Under the pieces are notes generated by a model. The model was given only the letters and a program-made list of their open reading frames with translations, did no database searches and was not told the origin of the DNA. This document shows, in pieces, positions 8,049-15,602 of a DNA stretch of 30,239 nt; position 1 is the stretch's first letter, and each line of letters starts with the position of its first letter. A program made the position numbers and the translations under genes. The stretch is from an uncultured Bacilli bacterium (lineage in GTDB: Bacteria; Bacillota_I; Bacilli_A; RF39; UBA660), in NCBI GenBank assembly GCA_934183185.1, contig CAKPSO010000018.1:1-30239 (forward strand), given 5' to 3'.

Positions 8049-9269
8049 ATGAAAAATATTATTATAATAGGTGGTGGTATATCAGGAATGATAGCCGCTA
8101 TACATGCTAAAACTGATACTAATAAAGTTATATTATTAGAAAGAAATAACTCTTGTGGTAAAAAGATTTTAATAACAGGTAATGGTAGATGTAATTATAC
8201 TAATCGAGATCAATCTATTACTCATTATCATAGTAGTAGTAATTACTATCTAGGAGATATTATTAGTCAAAACAACATTTCATCTTTTTTAGCATTTTAT
8301 AAGAAAATTGGGATTATACCTAAAATAAAGAATGGGTATTACTATCCTTATTCTAATCAAGCAGTAACGGTACAGCAAGCTCTTTTAAGAGAGATTAAAG
8401 CTAAGAATATTACTGTTAATACTGATACATATGTTGACGATATTACTATAGATGGTAGTTCTTTTAAAATTAGTACTAATAATGGTATTATTGATGCTTC
8501 AGTAGTAATTGTTGCTTGTGGTGGTAAGTCATACCCTAAACTTGGTACTGATGGAAATGGTTATAAATTACTTGAAAAACTAGGACATAATATTGTTCCT
8601 GTTGTTCCTGCTTTGACTCAAATTAAAGTAGATGAAAATATCAAAGATTTAGCAGGAGTTAGAAGTGATGCTTTAATTACTTTAATTGAGGATGATAAAA
8701 TTATAAAATCTGAAATGGGAGAAGTACAATTTACAGATTATGGAATTAGTGGTATTTGTTCTATGCAAATTAGTAAATATATTAGTTATGGAGTACTAAA
8801 TAAAAAATTAGAAAAGATAGCAATTAATTTTATTCCTGATATAGCTAAAAATAAAAAAGAATTTATTAGTTTTATTAAAGACAATAACTGGTTAGATTTT
8901 GAAGTAAGAAGTTTACTTGATAGTTTACTAAATTATAAAATAACTAATTTTATTTTAAAGAAGAATCGAATTGATGGTAGTATTAGAATTAGAGATTTAA
9001 GTGATAATCAATTTAATCTTCTACTTGATAGCCTTATTAATTTTACTCTTACTGCAATAGGGACTAATTCATTTGATAATTCACAAGTTAGTGCTGGTGG
9101 AGTTGACTTAAAAGAGGTAAATTTAGCTACAATGGAGTCAACAATTATTCCTAAGTTATATATAGTTGGAGAAATGTTAGATGTAGATGGTGATTGTGGT
9201 GGATACAATATTACTTTTGCATCTATTAGTGGTATGTTAGCAGGAATGGCGGTAAGTAAAAATGATTAG
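8049..9269 (+). CDS. NAD(P)/FAD-dependent oxidoreductase, HI0933/BaiN family
   Basis: A 406-residue flavoprotein of the HI0933-like (YhiN/BaiN) family. The N-terminal Rossmann motif IIIIGGGISGMIAA binds FAD, followed by CGKKILITGNGRCNYTN, the family hallmark. In the middle are GGKSYPKLGTDGNGY and PVVPALTQI, and near the C-terminus SAGGV, IPKLYIVGEMLDVDG and DCGGYNITFAS, which complete the FAD site. Physiological substrates of most members are unknown; one clostridial member acts in bile acid dehydroxylation, but that role must not be carried over from similarity alone. The ATG has GGTGATG just upstream. The end overlaps the next flavoprotein gene by 8 bases, so the two are co-expressed. Confidence 0.9.
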   Translation: MKNIIIIGGGISGMIAAIHAKTDTNKVILLERNNSCGKKILITGNGRCNYTNRDQSITHYHSSSNYYLGDIISQNNISSFLAFYKKIGIIPKIKNGYYYPYSNQAVTVQQALLREIKAKNITVNTDTYVDDITIDGSSFKISTNNGIIDASVVIVACGGKSYPKLGTDGNGYKLLEKLGHNIVPVVPALTQIKVDENIKDLAGVRSDALITLIEDDKIIKSEMGEVQFTDYGISGICSMQISKYISYGVLNKKLEKIAINFIPDIAKNKKEFISFIKDNNWLDFEVRSLLDSLLNYKITNFILKKNRIDGSIRIRDLSDNQFNLLLDSLINFTLTAIGTNSFDNSQVSAGGVDLKEVNLATMESTIIPKLYIVGEMLDVDGDCGGYNITFASISGMLAGMAVSKND

Positions 9270-10842
9270 AATAAGACAAATAGAAATACCAGTTGAAGAG
9301 GATTCTAATGGAGTATTGGAAAAATACTGTAGTAGAAAGTTAAATGTTCCTATAAAGAATATAAAAATAGTTAAAAAGTCTATTGATGCTAGATATAAGC
9401 CAAATATATTTTATGTATATGAAGTAGATGTTTTAGTAGATAATGAGAAAAGTGTACTAAGAAAAAAGCATTCTAAGGATATATTTCTAACTCCTGATTG
9501 TGTGTATAGGTTTCCTGTAGTTATAAAAAAGAAAAATAGTTCTATTATGATAGTTGGTGCTGGTCCAGGTGGATTATTTTGCGGATATATGTTGGCTCAG
9601 GCTGGATATAAAGTAACTATTATTGATCGTGGAGAAAAGATTGAAGATAGAATTAAAAGTGTTGAAGAGTTTTGGAATACTGGTAAGTTGAAACTAAATT
9701 CTAATGTTCAATTTGGAGAAGGTGGCGCTGGGACTTTTTCTGATGGAAAGTTAAATACGTTAATAAAAGATCCATATTTTCGTGGCAAAAAAGTATTGGA
9801 AATATTCGTAGAATGTGGTGCTCCTGAAGAAATATTATATTTAAATAAACCTCATATTGGTACTGATCTTTTACGACAGGTAATTATTAATATGCGTAAT
9901 AAGATGATAAGTTTAGGAGCAGTGTTTCATTATAATACGTGTTTAACTGATATTATAATTAAGAATAATCATATATATGAAGTGGTAGTTAATAATGAAA
10001 AACATCTAAAAGTTGATAATTTAGTTCTAGCTTTAGGCCATAGTTCTAGAGATACTTTTAAAATGCTATTTGAAAGGGGTCTTGAAATAAAAAGTAAACC
10101 TTTTGCGGTAGGTATTAGAATAGAACACCCTCAAGAATTAATTAATCAAAGTCAATATGGAAAATCTAATACTATTTTACCACCAGCTAGTTATAAACTT
10201 ACTTATAAGGCTAGTAATAATCGTGGTGTATATACGTTTTGTATGTGTCCTGGTGGGTATGTAGTAAATGCTTCTAGCGAGGAAAATAGATTAACTGTTA
10301 ATGGTATGAGTAATTATAAAAGAGATAGTAAGAATGCTAATAGTGCAGTTATAGTGACTATAAATACAAGTGATTATGGTAATGATCCACTTGATGGAAT
10401 TAAATTTCAAGAAAGTTTAGAAGAGAAAGCTTATATACTTGGAGATGGTATGATACCTATTCAATTATATGGGGATTTTAAAAGACATGTAGCTAGTTCT
10501 GGGTATGGTGATGTTTTACCAATATTTAAAGGTAGCTATAAGTTTACTGATATTAGTAAGCTATTTTCTCAGGATATTTATGATTCATTAGTAGAGGGAA
10601 TAGATTATTTTGGTACTAAGATTAAAGACTTTGATAGGAATGATGCTATTATAGCTGGAGTTGAAGCTAGAACTTCATCACCTATTAGGATTATTCGTGA
10701 TGATTTATATCAATCTAATATTAAAGGTATTTATCCTTGCGGTGAGGGTGCCGGGTATGCTGGAGGAATTACTTCGGCAGCTATTGATGGTATAAAAGTT
10801 GCAGAAGCTATAGCTAAAGAAAATAGTAGTGATTGTATATAA
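9262..10842 (+). CDS. FAD-dependent dehydrogenase family protein (COG2509-like)
   Basis: A 526-residue flavoprotein with a distinctive N-terminal extension of about 90 residues (RIRQIEIPVEEDSNGVLEKY and KKSIDARYKPNIFYVYEVDV) before the FAD-binding motif MIVGAGPGGLFCGYMLAQAG. Further family features are QFGEGGAGTFSDGKLNTLIK, the LALGHSSRDTF block, the CMCPGGYVV segment and a C-terminal IYPCGEGAGYAGGITSAA. This is the layout of the uncharacterised FAD-dependent dehydrogenases grouped as COG2509. No reaction is established for the family as far as I recall. It overlaps the upstream HI0933-type gene by 8 bases, so the two flavoproteins form one operon, and pyk follows from its own promoter. Confidence 0.88.
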   Translation: MIRIRQIEIPVEEDSNGVLEKYCSRKLNVPIKNIKIVKKSIDARYKPNIFYVYEVDVLVDNEKSVLRKKHSKDIFLTPDCVYRFPVVIKKKNSSIMIVGAGPGGLFCGYMLAQAGYKVTIIDRGEKIEDRIKSVEEFWNTGKLKLNSNVQFGEGGAGTFSDGKLNTLIKDPYFRGKKVLEIFVECGAPEEILYLNKPHIGTDLLRQVIINMRNKMISLGAVFHYNTCLTDIIIKNNHIYEVVVNNEKHLKVDNLVLALGHSSRDTFKMLFERGLEIKSKPFAVGIRIEHPQELINQSQYGKSNTILPPASYKLTYKASNNRGVYTFCMCPGGYVVNASSEENRLTVNGMSNYKRDSKNANSAVIVTINTSDYGNDPLDGIKFQESLEEKAYILGDGMIPIQLYGDFKRHVASSGYGDVLPIFKGSYKFTDISKLFSQDIYDSLVEGIDYFGTKIKDFDRNDAIIAGVEARTSSPIRIIRDDLYQSNIKGIYPCGEGAGYAGGITSAAIDGIKVAEAIAKENSSDCI

Positions 10843-10848
10843 AATTTA

Positions 10849-10877
10849 TTGATAAACTAAGTTATATATGATAATAT
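10849..10877 (+). promoter_or_regulatory. SigA-type promoter of pyk with extended -10
   Basis: TTGATA (10849-10854), a 17-base spacer, then TGATAATAT, i.e. an extended TGn before -10 TAATAT (10872-10877). It lies 29 bases before the pyk ATG and its AGGAGG site. Confidence 0.7.
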
Positions 10878-10906
10878 GGTTCATGTATGTTTTTAGGAGG
10901 TAGTAT

Positions 10907-12316
10907 ATGAAAAAAACAAAAATAATATGTAGCATTGGTCCAGCTAGTAATGAACCAGATGTTATGGAGAAAATGGTATTAGCTGGTATGAATGTTGCTC
11001 GTATTAATTTTTCTCATGCAACTATTGAGGAAAGAGAAAAAGTAGTAGAATCAGTAAAAGAAGTACGTAGAAGAACAGGATTACCTATAGCTATTTTATA
11101 TGATACAAAGGGGCCAGAATTCCGTAGTGGAATGTTAGAAACTGGTGAAATAACTTTAACTGAAGGAAAAACTATTCGTGTAGTTAAGGATGATATTTTA
11201 GGTAATGATGAAAAAATAACAGTTAATCATCCACAAGTATTATCTGGTTTAGAAGTAGGAGATATCATTCTTTTAGAAAATGGTCTTATGAAAATAGAAG
11301 TTATCTCTAAAGAAGAAGATGGAGTAACATGTAAGATAATAGTTGGTGGAATTCTTGGTAATAAGAAAAGTTTAAGTGTTCCAGGTAAAAAATTAGATAT
11401 TCCATATATTAGTAAACAAGATTATGATGATATTGTTTATGCATGTAATCATGAAGCTGATTATTTAGCATTATCTTTCGTATCTACACCAGAGGATGTA
11501 TTAGAGGTACGTAAAATATTAAAAGATAATAATCAAGAAGATTTACCAATCATATGTAAGATTGAAAATGCTACTGGTATTTTAAATGTAGAAAAGATAC
11601 TAGAAGTAAGTGAAGGTATTATGATTGCTCGTGGTGATTTAGGTACTGAGACATGTATGGAAGCTTTACCATTAGTACAGAAAGAAATGATAAGTAAATG
11701 TCGTGAACAGGGCAAAATAGCTATTGTAGCAACTGAGATGTTAGAATCAATGAAGAAGAATGCTAGACCTACACGTGCTGAAATTAGTGATGTAGCTAAT
11801 GCTGTATTAGATGGAACAGATGCAGTTATGCTAAGTGGAGAATCAACAGTTGGATTATATCCTGTAGAAACAGTTAAATTTATGGCTAATATTTGTGAGG
11901 TAACAGAAGCAAAGGCTGATTTCAAAGGTAAGTTCAATTACAGCAAAGAATTTGGGTTAACTCAAACTATATCTACTTGTGTAGTTGAAAGTTCTAGATT
12001 AATTGATGCTAAGTTAATAGTAGCTGCCACTGTTAGTGGATTTACTGCTCGTAAAATAAGTAATTTAAAGCCTAACTGTTTAATACTTGCTACTTGTCCA
12101 ACAGAAGCTATTAGAAGAAGATTAGCTCTTAATTATGGGGTTTATTCTGCTATAGTACCTATTCTAGATTCTACTGATAAAGTTATTGCTGAATCAGTTG
12201 AGTGTGCTAAAAACTTCATGACGCTTGAAAAAAATGATAAGGTAATTATAACGGGTGGTTTCCCAAGTACTGGTGTAACTAAAACTACTAACTTAATGAA
12301 GATTGAAGAAATATAG
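10907..12316 (+). CDS. pyk: Pyruvate kinase (divergent)
   Basis: Pyruvate kinase transfers phosphate from phosphoenolpyruvate to ADP in the last step of glycolysis. The 469-residue protein has the full core: KIICSIGPAS with the NVARINFSHAT substrate residues, YDTKGPEFRSG, the catalytic-lysine motif ICKIEN followed by IMIARGDLG, and PTRAEISDVANAVLDGTDAVMLSGES. The C-terminal domain ends soon after GGFP, so the extra PEP-utiliser-like domain of many Bacillus enzymes is missing. Several usually strict positions differ: KIENATG where most read KIENxEG, GDLGTE for GDLGVE, and VATEMLESM where most enzymes have ATQMLESM. It has an AGGAGG ribosome binding site and its own extended -10 promoter. Confidence 0.96.
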   Translation: MKKTKIICSIGPASNEPDVMEKMVLAGMNVARINFSHATIEEREKVVESVKEVRRRTGLPIAILYDTKGPEFRSGMLETGEITLTEGKTIRVVKDDILGNDEKITVNHPQVLSGLEVGDIILLENGLMKIEVISKEEDGVTCKIIVGGILGNKKSLSVPGKKLDIPYISKQDYDDIVYACNHEADYLALSFVSTPEDVLEVRKILKDNNQEDLPIICKIENATGILNVEKILEVSEGIMIARGDLGTETCMEALPLVQKEMISKCREQGKIAIVATEMLESMKKNARPTRAEISDVANAVLDGTDAVMLSGESTVGLYPVETVKFMANICEVTEAKADFKGKFNYSKEFGLTQTISTCVVESSRLIDAKLIVAATVSGFTARKISNLKPNCLILATCPTEAIRRRLALNYGVYSAIVPILDSTDKVIAESVECAKNFMTLEKNDKVIITGGFPSTGVTKTTNLMKIEEI

Positions 12317-12331
12317 TTTATTAATTTTTTC

Positions 12332-12360
12332 TTTACATTTATTAGCTAATATGATATAAT
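12332..12360 (+). promoter_or_regulatory. Very strong SigA-type promoter with overlapping inverted repeat
   Basis: TTTACA (12332-12337), a 17-base spacer and TATAAT (12355-12360) preceded by TGA, an extended -10. A perfect 7-bp inverted repeat, AGCTAAT (12344-12350) and ATTAGCT (12359-12365), flanks the -10 with an 8-base gap and could be an operator. The ribosome binding site AAAGGAGGGAG follows. Confidence 0.8.
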
Positions 12361-12387
12361 TAGCTTCGCGTGTAAAGGAGGGAGATT

Positions 12388-12723
12388 ATGGAACAATATA
12401 CAATTCAGGAAATTGAAAGCAGTAACTCTCTTTTTAAGCAGTATTTAAAAAGAGCATCTTCTTGGGATGAATCTATGAAATTAGAAGATTTAAAGAAAGA
12501 AGATTTTGTAAATAATTTTCAAGCATATGGATTGTTTAATGAAAGCTATTTTATTGGTTTTTCATTAATAAAACTCGATCATAATGGAAACATTGTTTCA
12601 TTTCAAAGTGCTGTAGATGATTTTAAAAACAGAGAACAACGTTTTGAATATTTAAATAAACATATGATGGCATATGAACAAGAACACAATGTAAAACAAC
12701 GTATTAAAAAAATGGGAAGATAG
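12388..12723 (+). CDS. Hypothetical protein, 111 residues, strongly expressed
   Basis: Not recognised. A small soluble protein with no signal peptide, membrane segment or cysteine. It is helical in appearance, starting MEQYTIQEIESSNSLFKQYL and ending with a charged helix, YEQEHNVKQRIKKMGR; the middle (GLFNESYFIGFSLIKLDHNG) looks like beta strands. It stands alone between pyk and the convergent tmcAL, with one of the best promoters in the window, a near-perfect ribosome binding site and a terminator whose stem contains its last codons. That combination implies a well-expressed, conserved small protein, but the sequence gives no function. Confidence 0.8.
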   Translation: MEQYTIQEIESSNSLFKQYLKRASSWDESMKLEDLKKEDFVNNFQAYGLFNESYFIGFSLIKLDHNGNIVSFQSAVDDFKNREQRFEYLNKHMMAYEQEHNVKQRIKKMGR

Positions 12724-12742
12724 TAGTTATCTTCTCATTTTT
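12708..12742. terminator. Bidirectional terminator shared by convergent genes
   Basis: Fifteen pairs join 12708-12722 (AAAAATGGGAAGATA) to 12728-12742 (TATCTTCTCATTTTT), with one G-T pair and loop GTAGT. The A-run on one side and T-run on the other make it work both ways. It contains the last codons and stop of the 111-residue gene and the stop of tmcAL. Confidence 0.85.
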
Positions 12743-13884
12743 GGTTTATTCTGATATTCCTCTTTTATTAATTTATTTTTTTTATTTTCTGGAAGAATTG
12801 ATGCATATACACTAGTAACTATTTTCTCATATTCTAACATCTTGCTATTACCCTTAGAGTAAGTAGTAATTATAGGATAAATGCAGTCTTTTTTTATAGT
12901 GTTTAAATACTTTTGCCCAAGTGAAGAGAAACCTAAAATACGAATATATTCTATATTATTCATAGTTTTAGCCTTTTCCTTAGTAAAATTACATAGTATA
13001 TGAATTAGCATACGAGAAATACGGCTGTATGTATAACGCTTACTTTTTAGTCTAGTAATTAAATCAGTAATAGTTTCAGAATCAACGATTTCTTTTTTTA
13101 TTTTATTTTCTATTCCTTCATCAACTGTTTGGTATTCAGATAAATTATCACTAGTTAATATCTTATATTTCAATATAGAAAAATAGTTTTCTAATAAAAA
13201 TTTAGAATCTTTCATAGCTTTAATAGTTTCCTTAGGTACTTGACTTTGCCAGTTATTATTAGTTCTATAAGAATTGCGAATACTACTGGCACTAGAAATA
13301 TTATTTTTATTTAAATCTAGATCATGATAATTATTAGTTCGTGGAATAGTAACAGGTATAATATTTGATTTTTCCTTTATTATTTCCTTTATATAACTAA
13401 AGCCTAATAGATCATTAGGTAGCTTTATATCCTTATTGCTAAGTTCATATAAAGCCTTATTTAAACTAGTAGGATAATTATTACCATGTTCTAAATATTC
13501 TTTTACTTTTAATTCATAATTTTGATTATTTATGACTAATTTGGCTAGTTCTGTTAATTCTTCTATATTATTACTTTCACTACCAAATACTAAATAATTT
13601 ACTTTTAAAGCATTTAATATAGAAATGGCTCCTTTAGCAAAAATATCAGCACTTTGAGTAGCAAAACTAAAAGGTAATTCAATTACTAAATCAATACCAT
13701 AATTAAGAGCTATTTCAGTTTTATCCCATTTATTAATAATACTTGGAATACCTCTTTGACTGAAATTACCTGTCATTACTAAAATGATAGTAGAATTAGG
13801 ATATAATTCTTTAATTTTCTTTAAATGGTAAATATGTCCATTATGGAAAGGATTATATTCACATATAATACCAACTGTAGTCAT
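12727..13884 (-). CDS. tmcAL: tRNA(Met) cytidine acetate ligase TmcAL
   Basis: TmcAL (YlbM in Bacillus) uses acetate and ATP to make N4-acetylcytidine at the wobble position of elongator tRNA-Met. The 385-residue protein has the nucleotidyltransferase N-terminus VGIICEYNPFHNGHIYHLKK with the HIGH-like His residues, the MTGNFSQRG segment, ELPFSFATQSADIFA and a later ISSASSIRNSYR, equivalent to the family's SxTxIR motif. It is encoded on the minus strand, divergent from the DUF177-rpmF pair; ylbM, ylbN and rpmF are also neighbours in Bacillus. The ATG follows AGGTGAT, and a promoter lies at 13903-13930. Confidence 0.95.
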   Translation of the reverse strand: MTTVGIICEYNPFHNGHIYHLKKIKELYPNSTIILVMTGNFSQRGIPSIINKWDKTEIALNYGIDLVIELPFSFATQSADIFAKGAISILNALKVNYLVFGSESNNIEELTELAKLVINNQNYELKVKEYLEHGNNYPTSLNKALYELSNKDIKLPNDLLGFSYIKEIIKEKSNIIPVTIPRTNNYHDLDLNKNNISSASSIRNSYRTNNNWQSQVPKETIKAMKDSKFLLENYFSILKYKILTSDNLSEYQTVDEGIENKIKKEIVDSETITDLITRLKSKRYTYSRISRMLIHILCNFTKEKAKTMNNIEYIRILGFSSLGQKYLNTIKKDCIYPIITTYSKGNSKMLEYEKIVTSVYASILPENKKNKLIKEEYQNKPKMRR

Positions 13885-13902
13885 AGTTAATCACCTGTTA
13901 AT

Positions 13903-13930
13903 ATTATATCTTAAAAATACTTTTTGACAA
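13903..13930 (-). promoter_or_regulatory. SigA-type promoter of tmcAL
   Basis: On the minus strand: TTGTCA (13925-13930), a 16-base spacer and TATAAT (13903-13908), followed by the AGGTGAT ribosome binding site and the ATG ending at 13884. Confidence 0.7.
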
Positions 13931-13969
13931 GTAGTTAGGGTTATCTAGTGACACTATTCAAAAATATAT

Positions 13970-13998
13970 TTGTAAAAATAGAAAATATATAGTATAAT
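13970..13998 (+). promoter_or_regulatory. SigA-type promoter of the DUF177-rpmF pair
   Basis: TTGTAA (13970-13975), a 17-base spacer and a perfect TATAAT (13993-13998), 21 bases before the chosen ATG at 14020. Confidence 0.7.
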
Positions 13999-14019
13999 GA
14001 TGAAGCAGTGGTGATGTCT

Positions 14020-14472
14020 ATGATTATTGATTTAATACCTTTATTAAATAAGACTGTAGAAGAAATAAAGATAAATAGTGATTTCTCTTTTACTAAAGAT
14101 AAACTAAAAAGTTTAGATATTATAGACTTAGTTGATGGTAGAGTGGATGGAACTATTTACTTAGAAAATGAAACAGTTCATTATTTACTTCAAGTATCTG
14201 GTAAAATGATAATTAGAGATGCTATTAGTTCAGAAAACATTTCTTATCCTTTTACTATTCAAGTTGAAGAAAATTTAGAAAATAATCAAAATAGTATTGA
14301 TATTATAGACATTTTATGGCAAAATATAGTATTAGAAGTTCCTTTGAAACTTACAGAAGTAGAAGACCTTAGTCAATATCAAGGGGAAGGCTGGAGACTA
14401 GTAAGTGAAGAAGAGTTGAACAAAGAACAGAATCCTTTTGCGGAATTAAAGGATTTGTGGAGAGAGGAGTGA
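14020..14472 (+). CDS. YlbN/YceD-family (DUF177) protein
   Basis: A 150-residue acidic protein of the DUF177 (YceD/YlbN) family, which sits next to rpmF in many bacteria and has been linked to 23S rRNA or ribosomal large subunit metabolism in plants and bacteria. Visible family features are the central DGRVDGTIYLENETVHYLLQVSG region, corresponding to the conserved L-x-C/V-x-R strand area, and the acidic C-terminus ending in NPFAELKDLW, very typical of the family (NPFAxLxxL). No zinc-binding cysteines are present. Upstream GTG codons at 14008 and 14011 are in frame, but ATG 14020 is favoured because GGTGATG then serves as ribosome binding site. rpmF follows after 4 bases. Confidence 0.9.
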   Translation: MIIDLIPLLNKTVEEIKINSDFSFTKDKLKSLDIIDLVDGRVDGTIYLENETVHYLLQVSGKMIIRDAISSENISYPFTIQVEENLENNQNSIDIIDILWQNIVLEVPLKLTEVEDLSQYQGEGWRLVSEEELNKEQNPFAELKDLWREE

Positions 14473-14476
14473 TAAA

Positions 14477-14659
14477 ATGGCAGTACCATTCAGAAAAGTA
14501 TCAAAAACTAGAAAAAGAATGAGAAGAAGTCACAATGCTTTGGTAGCAAATACAACAACTAAGTGTACTAATTGTGGTGAAGCAATTCGTCCACATAGAG
14601 CTTGTCCAAAATGTGGATTCTATAAAGGAAAAGAAGTAGTAAGTAAAGATGCTGAATAA
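14477..14659 (+). CDS. rpmF: 50S ribosomal protein bL32
   Basis: Sixty-residue bL32 of the large ribosomal subunit. It starts MAVPFRKVSKTRKRMRRSHN, the standard basic N-terminus, and carries a zinc ribbon of four cysteines (C30, C33, C43, C46: CTNCGE and CPKCGFY), so it is the zinc-binding (C+) paralogue. It follows the DUF177 gene by 4 bases, with the ribosome binding site GAGAGGAG overlapping the upstream stop. This is the usual yceD-rpmF pair and should be co-transcribed from the promoter at 13970. Confidence 0.97.
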   Translation: MAVPFRKVSKTRKRMRRSHNALVANTTTKCTNCGEAIRPHRACPKCGFYKGKEVVSKDAE

Positions 14660-14669
14660 GCATTTTTTT
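14644..14669 (+). terminator. Probable terminator at the end of rpmF
   Basis: ATGCT (14648-14652) pairs with AGCAT (14658-14662), loop GAATA, and the flanking A-run and T-run extend the stem by four pairs, one of them G-T. The T-run reaches 14669. It includes the rpmF stop codon. Confidence 0.55.
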
Positions 14670-14680
14670 CTTTACCTATA

Positions 14681-14715
14681 ATTCTACATAAAAATTACTA
14701 TTTATATCTTATACT
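14681..14715 (+). promoter_or_regulatory. Candidate Spo0A-activated promoter of spoIIGA
   Basis: TTCTACA (14681-14687), one mismatch from the Spo0A box TTCGACA, then 22 bases and the -10 TATACT (14710-14715). No -35 hexamer lies at the usual 17-base distance (it would be ATAAAA). Spo0A-dependent SigA promoters in Bacillus such as spoIIG have this geometry. The geometry is visible; the regulation is inferred. Confidence 0.5.
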
Positions 14716-14737
14716 AAACTAGACAAGGTGATAAATT

Positions 14738-15523
14738 ATGAAAATATATCTTGATCTAGTTTTTTTAGTTAATTTTGGATTTGATCTATTACTATTACTA
14801 ACACTTAAAATAGTATTAAAAAAGAATACTACTATTAAAAGAATACTATTAGGAGCTTTAATAGGAGGACTAAGTATATTCTTTCTGTTTTTACCATTAA
14901 ATACAGTTACATTATTTATATTAAAAATAATAATATCATTAATTATGATTAGAGTAAGTTATCCATTTACTAATATAAAAACATATTTAAAAGATATATT
15001 ATATTTATATTTTATTAGTATTATATTAGGAGGATTTCTATATTACTTAAATTTAGAGTTTTCTTATAAAAATACAGGATTAGTATTCTTTCATAATGGA
15101 TTTAGTATTAATTATATTCTATTACTTATATTAAGCCCTATTATTCTGTATTTATATATTAAACAGAATAAATATTTAAGGAAAATAAATGCTACTAATT
15201 ATATAGTTACATTTACGTATAAGAATAAAGGATATACTTATAATGCTTATTTGGATACTGGTAATAAGTTATATGATCCATATAAGAAAAGACCAGTTAT
15301 ATTATTATATGATAGTGAATTTAATATAGGTAAAAATGAAAAAATAATATATGTACCATATAAGACACTGGAACATAATGGAGTTATACCATGTATTATA
15401 ATAAAAAATATTGTGATAGATAATAAAATAGAAGTAAATAATGTATTAGTTGGTATTAGTAAGAAAGAGTTTAAGATAGATGGTATATCTATTATTCTAC
15501 ATCCTGATATATTTGATAATTAA
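14738..15523 (+). CDS. spoIIGA: Sigma-E processing peptidase SpoIIGA
   Basis: SpoIIGA is the membrane aspartic protease that removes the pro-sequence of sigma-E in the mother cell after asymmetric septation. The 261-residue protein has five N-terminal membrane segments within roughly residues 1-145 (starting YLDLVFLVNFGFDLLLLLTL) and a soluble C-terminal protease domain. The catalytic aspartate lies in YLDTGNKLYDP (Asp173), the aspartic protease-like DTGN motif. The protein is somewhat shorter than the ~300-residue Bacillus protein, mainly at the C-terminus. Its place directly upstream of sigE confirms the assignment. In Bacillus it is activated by SpoIIR from the forespore; no spoIIR is seen here. 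Confidence 0.93.
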   Translation: MKIYLDLVFLVNFGFDLLLLLTLKIVLKKNTTIKRILLGALIGGLSIFFLFLPLNTVTLFILKIIISLIMIRVSYPFTNIKTYLKDILYLYFISIILGGFLYYLNLEFSYKNTGLVFFHNGFSINYILLLILSPIILYLYIKQNKYLRKINATNYIVTFTYKNKGYTYNAYLDTGNKLYDPYKKRPVILLYDSEFNIGKNEKIIYVPYKTLEHNGVIPCIIIKNIVIDNKIEVNNVLVGISKKEFKIDGISIILHPDIFDN

Positions 15524-15529
15524 TAATAA

Positions 15530-15563
15530 TTCGACAGTATTTTTTAAATTGATTTTCTATAAT
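15530..15563 (+). promoter_or_regulatory. Candidate Spo0A-activated promoter of sigE
   Basis: A perfect Spo0A box TTCGACA (15530-15536), then 21 bases and a perfect TATAAT (15558-15563). At the usual -35 position (15535-15540) there is only CAGTAT, so the box would replace the -35. With transcription starting near 15570, the box is centred near -37, close to its place in the B. subtilis spoIIG promoter. Inferred from sequence only. Confidence 0.6.
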
Positions 15564-15602
15564 TAAATTATTAAACATATATTTAATTAAGGAGGAGATA
15601 AA

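Noticed and set aside
11533..11937. Minus-strand frames in pyk, and similar ones at 9008-9208, 16707-16907 and 25890-26213
   Set aside because: All are antisense shadows of confidently identified genes.
13924..13929. Perfect TTGACA on the plus strand as -35 for the DUF177 gene
   Set aside because: No -10 lies at a usable distance; the same bases form the -35 TTGTCA region of tmcAL on the other strand, and a full promoter for DUF177 exists at 13970-13998.
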